A stretch of DNA of 44,068 bases. Source: Cytophagales bacterium. Lineage in GTDB: Bacteria; Bacteroidota; Bacteroidia; Cytophagales; Thermoflexibacteraceae. Under the pieces are notes generated by a model. That model saw only the letters and a list, made by a program, of their open reading frames with translations. It searched no databases and was not told the origin of the DNA. Positions 25,027-33,205 of this stretch are shown here, one piece after another (within the stretch, counting starts at the first letter, position 1; the number at the start of each line of letters is the position of its first letter). The stretch lies in assembly GCA_947457925.1 (NCBI GenBank), contig CANGYA010000011.1, forward strand, positions 1 to 44,068, in the 5' to 3' direction. The translations under genes and the position numbers were made by a program.

Positions 25027-25063
25027 AAAACTAACAGTCCTCAAAGAACTGTTAGTTTTTTTA
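25027..25063 (+). terminator. Rho-independent terminator of the RND gene
   Basis: Twelve-base perfect arms AAAACTAACAGT and ACTGTTAGTTTT (25027-25038 and 25048-25059), ending in a T run, lie 19 bases after the stop codon of the RND pump gene. This is the clearest intrinsic terminator in the window. Confidence 0.85.
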
Positions 25064-25094
25064 TTAAAAGTACATTTGCCTTCAGACACATACA

Positions 25095-25260
25095 TTGACT
25101 AACGCAAGTTGCGTAGTGCCTGTAGAACGGACTTTAGTCCGTTTTTAGCAATAAAAACGAGGATTTTCCTATAAAAATAAATTTTTTCATAGGAAGCACC
25201 CTAAAACGGACTAAAGTCCGTTCTACAGTTAGGCACTACGCAACTTACGTTAACTAGCAA
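25095..25260. repeat. Nested palindromic repeat, copy B
   Basis: A 166-bp palindrome. Outer arms contain AAGTTGCGTAGTGCCTGTAG and the near-complement, middle arms contain AACGGACTTTAGTCCGTT or its complement, and an inner hairpin is built from TTCCTATAAAA and a TCATAGGA-type arm. It shares the order, lengths and core of copy A at 6360-6526. It lies between the RND terminator and the end of the tex gene, and no ORF is inside. Confidence 0.8.
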
Positions 25261-25304
25261 ACTATTCGCCTAAAGGTAACTATACTTTGAGGACTTCCAC
25301 TTAA

Positions 25305-27557
25305 TTACTTCTTCCACATTCCCTTCAACTTCGCCAATTTGTCCTCCATACTCTCCTCTTTTTCTTTTTGGGCTTGTGGTTTTGGCGACTGCATTTTGTT
25401 ATTGTTGCCTTCGGGCTTTTTTACATCAAACGGATTTTCTCGCATACTTAGGGCTATGCGTTTGCGTGGAATGTCCACTTCTGTAACCGTAACCATTACT
25501 TTTTGCGATACTTTCAGGGCTTCAGATGGGTGTTTGATGCGTTTTTCTGAAATTTGGCTGATATGCACCAAACCGTCTTGGTGTACGCCTATGTCCACAA
25601 ATGCCCCAAAATCCGTAACATTCGTAACAATGCCGGGTAGTTTCATGCCCACTTTCAAATCTTCCATTGTGTGTACGGAATCATCAAAAGCAAACACCTC
25701 AAACTGCTCACGAGGGTCTCTGCCCGGTTTCGCCAATTCTTTTAAAATATCTTGTAGCGTAGGCAAACCTACTTTGTCGGTTACATATTTATTCAAATTG
25801 ATTTGGCTGCGTAGAGTGTCGTTTTTCATCAAATCTTCTACCGTACATTTCAAATCTTTCGCCATTTGTTCTACAATGTGGTAACTTTCGGGGTGTACCG
25901 CACTTGCATCTAAAGGGTTTACAGCATTGCGAATACGCAAGAAACCTGCTGCTTGTTCAAAGGCTTTTTCTCCCAAACGGCTTACTTTTTTCAATTCATT
26001 TCTACTCTTAAAAGCACCATTGCTATTGCGGTATTCCACAATATTTTTTGCCAAACTTTCGCCCAAACCTGATACATACATCAACAATTCTTTGCTGGCA
26101 GTGTTCAATTCTACGCCTACCGCATTCACACAACTCATTACGACATCATCTAAGCCGTTTTTCAACAAACTCTGGTCGACATCATGTTGGTATTGCCCTA
26201 CACCTATAGCTTTGGGGTCTATTTTCACCAACTCCGCCAAAGGGTCGACCAACCGCCTGCCAATAGATACTGCTCCACGCACCGTAACGTCATAGTCGGC
26301 AAATTCATTGCGGGCTACTTCCGATGCCGAATACACCGAAGCCCCACTTTCATTGACCATCACGACCAATACACCCTTGATATTCAAGGACTTCACAAAA
26401 TTTTCTGTTTCTCTACTTGCCGTACCATTGCCTATTGCAATAGCCTCAATTTGGTATTGTTCACACAACTTTTTGATTAAAGCACCAGCCTTAGCTACTT
26501 CTCTTTGCGGTTCGTGTGGATAGATTACGTCATTGTGCAATAATTTGCCTTGTTTGTCCAAACAAACCACCTTGCAACCTGTACGGAAGGCAGGGTCAAG
26601 AGCCAAGACATTTTTTTGTCCTAATGGTGCAGCCATTAATAATTGGCGAAGGTTATCGGCAAAAACCCTGATAGCCTCCTCGTCTGCTTTGCGTTTAGAG
26701 GTCATGCGGATTTCTGTTTCCATAGACGGGGCTAACAGTCGTTTGTAGCCGTCTTTTACCGCCAATTTTACTTGTTCGGCAGCTTTGTTAGTGCCTTTTA
26801 CAAACAAACTTTCCAACAATTCTACGGCTGCGTCTTCTTCTGGCGTACTTTCTAAGGAAATAATCATTTCTTTTTCTGCTCTCCGCAAAGCCAAAATACG
26901 GTGCGAAGGTGCTTTGGCAATGTCTTCTGTCCAATCGAAATAGTCTTTGTATTTAATGCCTTCGTTTTCTTTGCCCGCAATTACTTTGGCTACAAACTTG
27001 CCTTGTTTCTCAAACAAATCTCTCATTCTTGCTCTTGCGGTTTGGTCTTCATTGATTTTCTCCGCAATAATGTCCCTTGCTCCTGCTAAGGCTTCTTCTA
27101 AGGTTTTCACGCCTTTTTCTTCGCTAATAAAGCTGGCTGCAAAGGCTTCTATATCAAATTTTTCTTGTGCAAATAACTTATCTGCCAAAGGTTCTAAGCC
27201 TTTTTCTTTGGCAATGGTGGCACGAGTACGGCGTTTTGGTCTGTACGGCAAATAAATGTCTTCTAACACCGCCATTGTTTCGGCAGCGTTGATTTGTGCA
27301 GACAATTCGGGGGTCAGTTTGCTCATTTCTTTCAATGAAGCCAAAATGCTTTCTCTGCGTTTGTCCAACTCCCGCAGTTGCTCTATTCTATCACGTACCG
27401 CAGCAATCTGCACCTCGTCCAAACTTCCTGTTACTTCTTTCCGATACCTCGAAATAAACGGCACTGTAGCTCCGCCGTCCAATAATTCTACCGTTGCAGC
27501 CACTTGTGTAGGCTTTACGTTGAGTTCGGCAGCAATTTTTAAGAAATTGTTTTCCAC
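25305..27557 (-). CDS. tex: Tex family transcription accessory / RNA-binding protein
   Basis: A 750-residue cytosolic protein of the Tex (YhgF) family, associated with transcription and nucleic acid binding. The N-terminal helical region has VPFISRYRKEVTGSLDE. A YqgF-like domain shows ALDPAFRTGCKVVCLD and AIAIGNGTASRETE, and a helix-hairpin-helix region lies around NPLDASAVHPE. The C-terminal S1 domain has GMKLPGIVTNVTDFGAFVDI and GLVHISQIS. The tail is Lys/Gln-rich (KKPEGNNNKMQSPKPQAQK) and probably disordered. Length and domain order are normal for Tex. Confidence 0.97.
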   Translation of the reverse strand: MENNFLKIAAELNVKPTQVAATVELLDGGATVPFISRYRKEVTGSLDEVQIAAVRDRIEQLRELDKRRESILASLKEMSKLTPELSAQINAAETMAVLEDIYLPYRPKRRTRATIAKEKGLEPLADKLFAQEKFDIEAFAASFISEEKGVKTLEEALAGARDIIAEKINEDQTARARMRDLFEKQGKFVAKVIAGKENEGIKYKDYFDWTEDIAKAPSHRILALRRAEKEMIISLESTPEEDAAVELLESLFVKGTNKAAEQVKLAVKDGYKRLLAPSMETEIRMTSKRKADEEAIRVFADNLRQLLMAAPLGQKNVLALDPAFRTGCKVVCLDKQGKLLHNDVIYPHEPQREVAKAGALIKKLCEQYQIEAIAIGNGTASRETENFVKSLNIKGVLVVMVNESGASVYSASEVARNEFADYDVTVRGAVSIGRRLVDPLAELVKIDPKAIGVGQYQHDVDQSLLKNGLDDVVMSCVNAVGVELNTASKELLMYVSGLGESLAKNIVEYRNSNGAFKSRNELKKVSRLGEKAFEQAAGFLRIRNAVNPLDASAVHPESYHIVEQMAKDLKCTVEDLMKNDTLRSQINLNKYVTDKVGLPTLQDILKELAKPGRDPREQFEVFAFDDSVHTMEDLKVGMKLPGIVTNVTDFGAFVDIGVHQDGLVHISQISEKRIKHPSEALKVSQKVMVTVTEVDIPRKRIALSMRENPFDVKKPEGNNNKMQSPKPQAQKEKEESMEDKLAKLKGMWKK

Positions 27558-28019
27558 AATAATAAATTGTTTGATAAAAGATAAATGACCTTACTCCCTA
27601 TGCCCGCAACCAACAAAAGTTTTAGGGAAGGGAAATTATAGCATTACTGTTTCTATTTTAGGCATAAAAATACATCAAAAGTAAGAATATTCAATGGAGT
27701 TGTATTGATTGATTATTCAATAAGGATTTCCTATTCACCCCAAAAACTTTATACGAAGTTACAAAATAAACAACAACCTCAACAAATACCTCCACAAGCA
27801 AAAATTTAAAATTTAGTAGCTCTTAACCCTAAGTTGTTTGCTTGCAAGTTGCTGTCGTTTCGCAATATTTTTTGAAAAGATTAAAGGTTTTTTCACAAAT
27901 GACAACAAATCGGTGTAAATTCGTATAAATACTTTGTATTGCGTATAAAATACACTATCAAATTACGATTTTATAGTTAGTGTTCAAACCTTACTTATTT
28001 CAAAAAACTTTCTTACCGT
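27558..28019. other. Intergenic region without recognised gene
   Basis: This 462-bp stretch between the divergent tex and Sel1-like genes is A+T-rich. It should carry both promoters, but I could not place a full TAnnTTTG box with confidence. I see no RNA gene, repeat or open frame of note. Confidence 0.4.
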
Positions 28020-30062
28020 ATGAACAAACAACATTTCGCCTGCCTTGTATGGCTTTTTTCTTTTACCGCATTTTTGACTACCTACGCCCAATCCGAAAAG
28101 GCTGGCAAACCCAATTTGAAACCTTACAAAGAAGTATTGAAACAAGCCAAAGACGGCAGCAGTAGTGCAGCCTTAGTCATTGCGAAAGTTTGTAAAGGAC
28201 ACCCCTTAGACGATGCCCTTGTAAAAGACTTTAAACAAGCCGAAAAGTGGTATCAAAAAGCCTTAGCCAATCCACAAGATTCATTGGCAGAAGCCCCAAA
28301 AGGTTTGTTAGAAATGTATTTGACTGGCGGTTATGGCATTTTGAAAAACATAGATTTAGCCCGAAAATACCATGCTTTGTACGTACAAAAGGCAAAATAT
28401 GGCACAAGCCTAAAAATTTATATGGACAAGCCCAACATAGACCTCAAAGATTTCTTTGTAGTCTATGATTCTGCACAAGTTGGCAATAAAAAGGCTCAAT
28501 TTACATTGGCTCGTATGTTATGGGAGTTTAACTTACACCCACAAGCTGCTTTGGCTACTTTACAAACGGTGCTTGACCAACCAGATGCCTTGTACTTAGA
28601 TGAAAAATGGCGGTTAGAGGCAGATACTTATGCTAAAACGGGCATGAGTAAATTATCAGACATGACGTATTACAATTTGATAGAAAAGCACGTTTTGATG
28701 GGCAGTAATTTGGCAAGGTCTGAGTGGGCAAATTTGGCGGTAGATGCTCCACAAGGTAGCCGTTTTGTCTTAAAAGCAGACGAAATGCAAAAAATGTTGG
28801 CAACTTATACAGAACCTTCGCCAGAAATGCAGTTCAAAATCAACGTCATCTTGCAAAAATACCAACAAGGTGTACCGCATTTTGCCACATTGCGAAAAAT
28901 CTACGGACTTTCTACCCAAATAGACTCTGTTACACTGACTTTGGGGCAAAAAGAGGTAGAAAAGTACGTAAAATTTGACAACAGTATCCCCACTTTAAAG
29001 TCTTTAGTGGCATTTATGGGTAAAAATCCTGCTGCCAAACTATTTGACTTAGATACGTTGGCGTATAACAATAACTTTGAAGGAAGCATCAAACCTTTGT
29101 TGAAACTCTACAAAGATTTGGAAAACCCACAAGTAGAAATTTTGGCGGGAGAAACTCACCGTTTAAGTTATGTAAAAGAAATTAATGGACAAATCAGAGG
29201 GATTTTTGACAAAATAGACAAAGCAAAAAAACTATTGGAGTTTAAAAAAGCTATTGAAAATGATGTTTGGTTGTCATATTTCAAACCCGAATTTGATACC
29301 TTATTACAATGCCGTTTGCAAGATTTTGAAATAAATAATACCAATATTCAAGCCTATTCGGAACTGTTGGCAATGGACGAAGTGAAATTTAGGAACATTA
29401 CCGAAGGCAAAAACTATTTATATGCCCTGCAAAGTCGTGTAACCGACCCTCTGCAACGGTCAAGGGTGGCGAGTGCATTGAAAGAAAAAATCATTGATGA
29501 TGTGTATGGCGAAGCACCCACCAAAGAAAAAATAGATGAGCTGCAAGAGGTGGTGAATCGTGAGTTTTGGCTGCAACCCGAAGGACGAGAAAGGTGGTTT
29601 AAATATACGTTGGATAGCAAAAACTACTTTTCGGGCAAATTACAACGAGGCAATATTTATTATGCCTATACGGTTACACGAGTAACGGGGACAGACAAAT
29701 ATACATTGGTCGTTAAAGCTGTAGTAAACGAAAAGTCAAGTTTGGCGTACCAAACCAATGTCAAAGTAGTAGAAAGCAATGCCAATCAGATAGTTTTGCA
29801 ACTGTTTTATTCTAAATATATTCATTATGGTTGGTCTATTTCAGATAAAGAATATTTGCGAGTTACTTACAAAAAAGATGAACCCGAAGTACACGCAGCA
29901 GCCACAGGAGCAGTAAGCAGCCACTACAACAGCAACCACAAACAAGCCAGAGATATAGTGTGGGGCAAGGCAGCACCCAAAGATTTTTCGGAGAAAACCG
30001 CCATTCGCACAGCCGTACAACACTTGATTTGGGAGTATGATAGGTTATTTAGTGTTAAATAA
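28020..30062 (+). CDS. Secreted Sel1/TPR-like repeat protein
   Basis: A 680-residue protein with a signal peptide ending TYAQ (about residue 24). The first 220 residues show Sel1/TPR-like helical repeats (DDALVKDFKQAEKWYQKALA, KNIDLARKYHALYVQKA, GNKKAQFTLARMLWEFNLHP). The middle is helical and charged. The C-terminal 150 residues look like a beta-rich or mixed domain (YFSGKLQRGNIYYAYTV, VTGTDKYTLVVKAVV). I do not recognise a named family. It is probably a periplasmic or surface protein-interaction scaffold. No obvious operon partners are present. Confidence 0.6.
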   Translation: MNKQHFACLVWLFSFTAFLTTYAQSEKAGKPNLKPYKEVLKQAKDGSSSAALVIAKVCKGHPLDDALVKDFKQAEKWYQKALANPQDSLAEAPKGLLEMYLTGGYGILKNIDLARKYHALYVQKAKYGTSLKIYMDKPNIDLKDFFVVYDSAQVGNKKAQFTLARMLWEFNLHPQAALATLQTVLDQPDALYLDEKWRLEADTYAKTGMSKLSDMTYYNLIEKHVLMGSNLARSEWANLAVDAPQGSRFVLKADEMQKMLATYTEPSPEMQFKINVILQKYQQGVPHFATLRKIYGLSTQIDSVTLTLGQKEVEKYVKFDNSIPTLKSLVAFMGKNPAAKLFDLDTLAYNNNFEGSIKPLLKLYKDLENPQVEILAGETHRLSYVKEINGQIRGIFDKIDKAKKLLEFKKAIENDVWLSYFKPEFDTLLQCRLQDFEINNTNIQAYSELLAMDEVKFRNITEGKNYLYALQSRVTDPLQRSRVASALKEKIIDDVYGEAPTKEKIDELQEVVNREFWLQPEGRERWFKYTLDSKNYFSGKLQRGNIYYAYTVTRVTGTDKYTLVVKAVVNEKSSLAYQTNVKVVESNANQIVLQLFYSKYIHYGWSISDKEYLRVTYKKDEPEVHAAATGAVSSHYNSNHKQARDIVWGKAAPKDFSEKTAIRTAVQHLIWEYDRLFSVK

Positions 30063-30149
30063 TCGGCTTGGAGAAACAGATAGGGGTGAAAAAGTATTAT
30101 TTTGTAACTAGTACACGATAATTTTTATTAGCCTTTACTAAATACATGG

Positions 30150-30266
30150 GAACACAGATTTGACAGATAAAACGGATTTTTATAGTATTATTAAGAGTAA
30201 AATTTTGTACTTGATAGCGTCTAAAAAATCTGTGTCTGTCTGTAAAATCCGTAAAAATCTGTGTTC
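30150..30266. repeat. Imperfect inverted repeat with ACACAGATT arms
   Basis: GAACACAGATTT at 30150-30161 pairs with AAATCTGTGTTC at 30255-30266. ACGGATTTT at 30172-30180 pairs with AAAATCCGT at 30244-30252, and unpaired bases lie between. A further AATCTGTGTCTGTC lies at 30227-30240. Sequences of this type (runs of ACAGATTT/ACGGATTT) are common between genes in Bacteroidota and may be remnants of a mobile palindrome. Confidence 0.5.
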
Positions 30267-30390
30267 TAAAAGGCAAATCTAAATGTTTTCACAGTGATTA
30301 ATCAGTTACTTTGCGTTGTATAATATTACAATAGTATTCAACTTTTGAAAGGTGAAAGATTTATTATAGAAAATAGTTACTAATAAAAAT

Positions 30391-30588
30391 ATGAATACAC
30401 CGAGAATAGCTTGTAAAGTGTGTGGTTGCGAAGAGTTTATCAGTCGCCTTAACCGTTATGATGTTTATGAACATCAAGAAGGTAAATTAGTTTTTGTGCA
30501 ATCGGAGTTAGTTAATGAACCATTAGAACTTTTCTGTCGTGCTTGTTCAAATCCATTAGAATTTAATACAGATGCTATGCAATTTTAG
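30391..30588 (+). CDS. Mini zinc-ribbon protein
   Basis: A 65-residue protein with CKVCGC near the N-terminus (Cys8, Cys11, Cys13) and CRAC near the C-terminus (Cys49, Cys52). Together these form a likely four-cysteine zinc ribbon. Between them lies a charged, possibly beta-rich stretch with no known domain. It has no signal peptide. Similar mini zinc ribbons act as nucleic-acid or protein-binding modules, but no role can be stated here. It stands alone between repeat-rich intergenic regions. Confidence 0.6.
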   Translation: MNTPRIACKVCGCEEFISRLNRYDVYEHQEGKLVFVQSELVNEPLELFCRACSNPLEFNTDAMQF

Positions 30589-30716
30589 CTTACAAAGTAA
30601 TACATACCTTTTATTAGTCATCTAATAGATTTTATTATGTAATAAGTATTTGATTATCAGTACATTAAATACAAAGACTAAACTCCAATGTTATTAAGCC
30701 AAGAAAATATTTTTTA

Positions 30717-30840
30717 GTGCCATAGGCACGAAATATTTATAGTAACGCCATTTTCTCCTCCCTCTAAGTGCCATAGGCACAATATATTTCGTGCCTACGG
30801 CACTTAGAAGGAGCAGGAACTTACTTTTACTATAAATATT
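30717..30840. repeat. Nested palindrome with GTGCCATAGGCAC motifs
   Basis: Outer arms AATATTTATAGTAA (30732-30745) and TTACTATAAATATT (30827-30840) are exact complements. Inner arms 30758-30780 and 30791-30813 pair at 21 of 23 positions (CTAAGTGCCATAGGCAC type) with a ten-base loop. A further GTGCCATAGGCACGAAATAT lies at 30717-30736. No ORF is present. It resembles a MITE-like palindrome of a family different from repeats A-C. Confidence 0.7.
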
Positions 30841-30935
30841 GTAGCCGCAATGGAATTGTCCTACAGATTTAAAATAAAAAACAATATATTGATTATCAAA
30901 TAATTACAAATATTACAGTTTAGCTGAATAGCATT

Positions 30936-30976
30936 GAACTAAAGTCTATGTTACAAACCTTGATAATAACCTCTAA
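30936..30976 (+). repeat. Solo right arm related to repeat C
   Basis: ACTAAAGTCTATGTTACAAA followed by CCTTGATAATAACCTCTAAG matches the right arm of repeat C (around 11603-11635) with few differences. The matching left arm is not present, so this looks like a truncated copy. It lies 20 bases before the DUF4159 start codon. Confidence 0.5.
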
Positions 30977-30995
30977 GTTACATCATCTAAAACCC

Positions 30996-31670
30996 ATGAA
31001 AAAACTAATTGTACCCTACTTATTCCTAAGCATTTTGTTGTGTTGCCAAAATGGTTTTGCCCAAGACCAACACAAAATTAAAATTGCTAAACTGAAATAC
31101 AACGGTGGCGGAGATTGGTACGCCAATAAAACGGCACTGCCCAACCTTATTGCCTTCTGTAACAAGCAGTTGCAAACTAATATAGCTACCGAAGAAGATG
31201 TAGTAGAAGTAGGTAGCCCCGAACTGTTCAGCTACCCGTTTGTGTACTTGACAGGGCATGGCAACGTGGTTTTTTCTGATGCAGAAGCCCAAAACCTACG
31301 GAATTATCTGTTGGCTGGAGGTTTTTTACACATAGACGACAACTATGGTTTGGATAAATTCATTCGGTTAGAAATGAAAAAGGTATTTCCAGAATTAGAT
31401 TTTGTGGAACTACCGTACAACCACCCCATTTACCAACAAAAATTCAAGTTCTCTAACGGACTGCCCAAAATCCACGAACATGACGGCAAACCCGCACAAG
31501 GTTTCGGGCTGTTTTACAAAGGTCGTTTGGTGTGTTTTTATTCCTATGAATGTGATTTGGGCAATGGTTGGGAAGACCAAATTATTTACAACGACCCCGA
31601 AGAAGTCCGCCAAAAAGCCCTACAAATGGGAGCAAATTTGTTGATGTATGCGTTTACGGCAGTGAAATAA
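30996..31670 (+). CDS. DUF4159 domain protein, exported
   Basis: A 224-residue protein with a signal peptide (KKLIVPYLFLSILLCCQNGFAQ). The mature part matches DUF4159: KIAKLKYNGGGDWYANKTAL, VYLTGHGNVVFSDAEAQNLR, GGFLHIDDNYGLD. DUF4159 proteins have a glutamine-amidotransferase-like fold and often occur with outer-membrane or MoxR/BatA gene sets. The exact role is unknown. I chose the ATG at 30996 because it begins the signal peptide; the in-frame ATG at 30948 would prefix 16 residues derived from the repeat. The gene for an outer-membrane barrel protein follows after 34 bases and is probably cotranscribed. Confidence 0.85.
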   Translation: MKKLIVPYLFLSILLCCQNGFAQDQHKIKIAKLKYNGGGDWYANKTALPNLIAFCNKQLQTNIATEEDVVEVGSPELFSYPFVYLTGHGNVVFSDAEAQNLRNYLLAGGFLHIDDNYGLDKFIRLEMKKVFPELDFVELPYNHPIYQQKFKFSNGLPKIHEHDGKPAQGFGLFYKGRLVCFYSYECDLGNGWEDQIIYNDPEEVRQKALQMGANLLMYAFTAVK

Positions 31671-31704
31671 GCAAGTTTTTATCATTTAATATTTTGTAAA
31701 AATT

Positions 31705-32970
31705 ATGTATGCTAAATTATTTTTTGTAATTATCTTATTCATCTGTACCAAAAACTTCTCTTGTATAGGACAAAATGTTGTAACAGATAGTATTGCTCCA
31801 CCCAAATTATTTATTAACTGTACAAGTGCTAAATGTTATGAAGATTATCTTAAAACGGAACTTTCATTCTTCGACTTTGTACGAGATAGGTTTGAGGCAG
31901 ATGTGCAGTTATTGTTGATTGACCAAGAAAATGGGGCTGGTGGTCGGCTTTATACAATTACGTTTTTAGGACAAAACCAATTTAAAAATCAAAACGACAC
32001 CTTACAATTTGCTACAAAACAAGCAGATACAGAAGATATGATACGGACTTTACTTTTAGAACGTATCAAACAAGGTTTAGTACAATATGTGATACAAACC
32101 GCACTCAAAACAAAAATTAGTGTAGATTTCCCGCAACGCAGTGCCACCGCAGCTATGGTGCAACACGACAAGTGGAATTATTGGGTTTTTAACACAAGCC
32201 TCGATACATGGTTAAATGGTGAAACGAATAGGCAATTTATTTGGCTTGCTGGTACTTTTTCTGCCAACAGAGTTACACCCAAATCAAAGTTAATGACTAA
32301 TTTTAGTCATGGCAAAAACTTTAGTAGTTACACCATAGATGACAAAAATTTTGAGGCTACGACTTCTTATACCAATATCAATGTGCTATATGTAAAGACT
32401 ATTACTGAAAAATGGTCTGTAGGAGGTTTTTATAGAGGTTTTCACTCCGTTTTTAGGAATATAGACTGGGCAAATCAGTTAGCCCCTGCCATAGAGTATA
32501 ATGTGTTTCCGACCTCACAAAATACCCGTAGGCAGTTTCGGTGGATTTATCAAATTGGGGGCTTACAACAGCTATATTTAGAAGAAACTGTTTTTGATAA
32601 AAAACAAGAAATTTTGCCCTATCATCAACTCACAAGTGTATTGGCATTTACACAACCTTGGGGTACATTACAAACTACACTCAACGCCTCACAATTCTTA
32701 CATGATGCCTCAAAATATCGTGTGGGTTTAAATGTAAACCTGTCTTGGCGAGTAATAGAAGGTTTGCAGGTAAGTGTAGATGGTAATTTTACGTTTATTA
32801 AAGACCAAATTTCTTTGGCAAAATCTGCCATAGACCCTAACTCTGTTTTATTAGATGCCCGACAACTGCCTACTAACATGAGTTATTACTCTGGTCTGAA
32901 TATTTCTTATACTTTTGGTTCTATCAATAATTCTGTTGTTAATCCTCGTTTCAATGGAACAGATTTTTAG
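31705..32970 (+). CDS. Outer-membrane beta-barrel protein with soluble N-terminal domain
   Basis: A 421-residue exported protein with a signal peptide ending CIGQ. Residues 35-150 form a soluble domain with CYEDYLKTELSFFDFVRDRF, LLLIDQENGAGGRLYTITFL and ERIKQGLVQYVIQT, a pattern I recall from Bacteroidota barrel proteins. From about 170 onward, alternating aromatic/polar strands end with a C-terminal Phe (GTDF), typical of a beta barrel of roughly ten or more strands. Ligand or transported material is unknown. It probably belongs with the upstream DUF4159 gene. Confidence 0.75.
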   Translation: MYAKLFFVIILFICTKNFSCIGQNVVTDSIAPPKLFINCTSAKCYEDYLKTELSFFDFVRDRFEADVQLLLIDQENGAGGRLYTITFLGQNQFKNQNDTLQFATKQADTEDMIRTLLLERIKQGLVQYVIQTALKTKISVDFPQRSATAAMVQHDKWNYWVFNTSLDTWLNGETNRQFIWLAGTFSANRVTPKSKLMTNFSHGKNFSSYTIDDKNFEATTSYTNINVLYVKTITEKWSVGGFYRGFHSVFRNIDWANQLAPAIEYNVFPTSQNTRRQFRWIYQIGGLQQLYLEETVFDKKQEILPYHQLTSVLAFTQPWGTLQTTLNASQFLHDASKYRVGLNVNLSWRVIEGLQVSVDGNFTFIKDQISLAKSAIDPNSVLLDARQLPTNMSYYSGLNISYTFGSINNSVVNPRFNGTDF

Positions 32971-33139
32971 GTAGTGGAAAAATGTATGATACTTAAATAA
33001 TTGATTAAGAATAACTTATAGTACACAGATAATGCCCACAATGGAATTGATATTTGGCGGATAATCACGGATAAACTAAAAAATTAGTGAATATTTGTAT
33101 AATCTTAATTCCATTGTAAGTGTTATCTATTTTTAATTA

Positions 33140-33180
33140 AATATATGATTATCAATAAATTAGATAATCATATATTTTTA
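33140..33180 (+). terminator. Hairpin terminator before the ggt gene
   Basis: Arms 33140-33153 and 33163-33176 are exact complements (AATATATGATTATC) with loop AATAAATTA and a following TTTTA. It lies 26 bases before the gamma-glutamyltransferase start and about 170 bases after the barrel gene. It may end the barrel transcript or regulate the next gene. Confidence 0.5.
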
Positions 33181-33205
33181 CCACTACCCAAAAACCTTAA
33201 CTTTT

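Noticed and set aside
33019-33080. A further copy of the ACACAGATT/ACGGATT repeat
   Set aside because: Only short fragments (CACAGATAAT, GCGGATAATCACGGATAAAC) are present, with no paired arm, so it is too weak to call.
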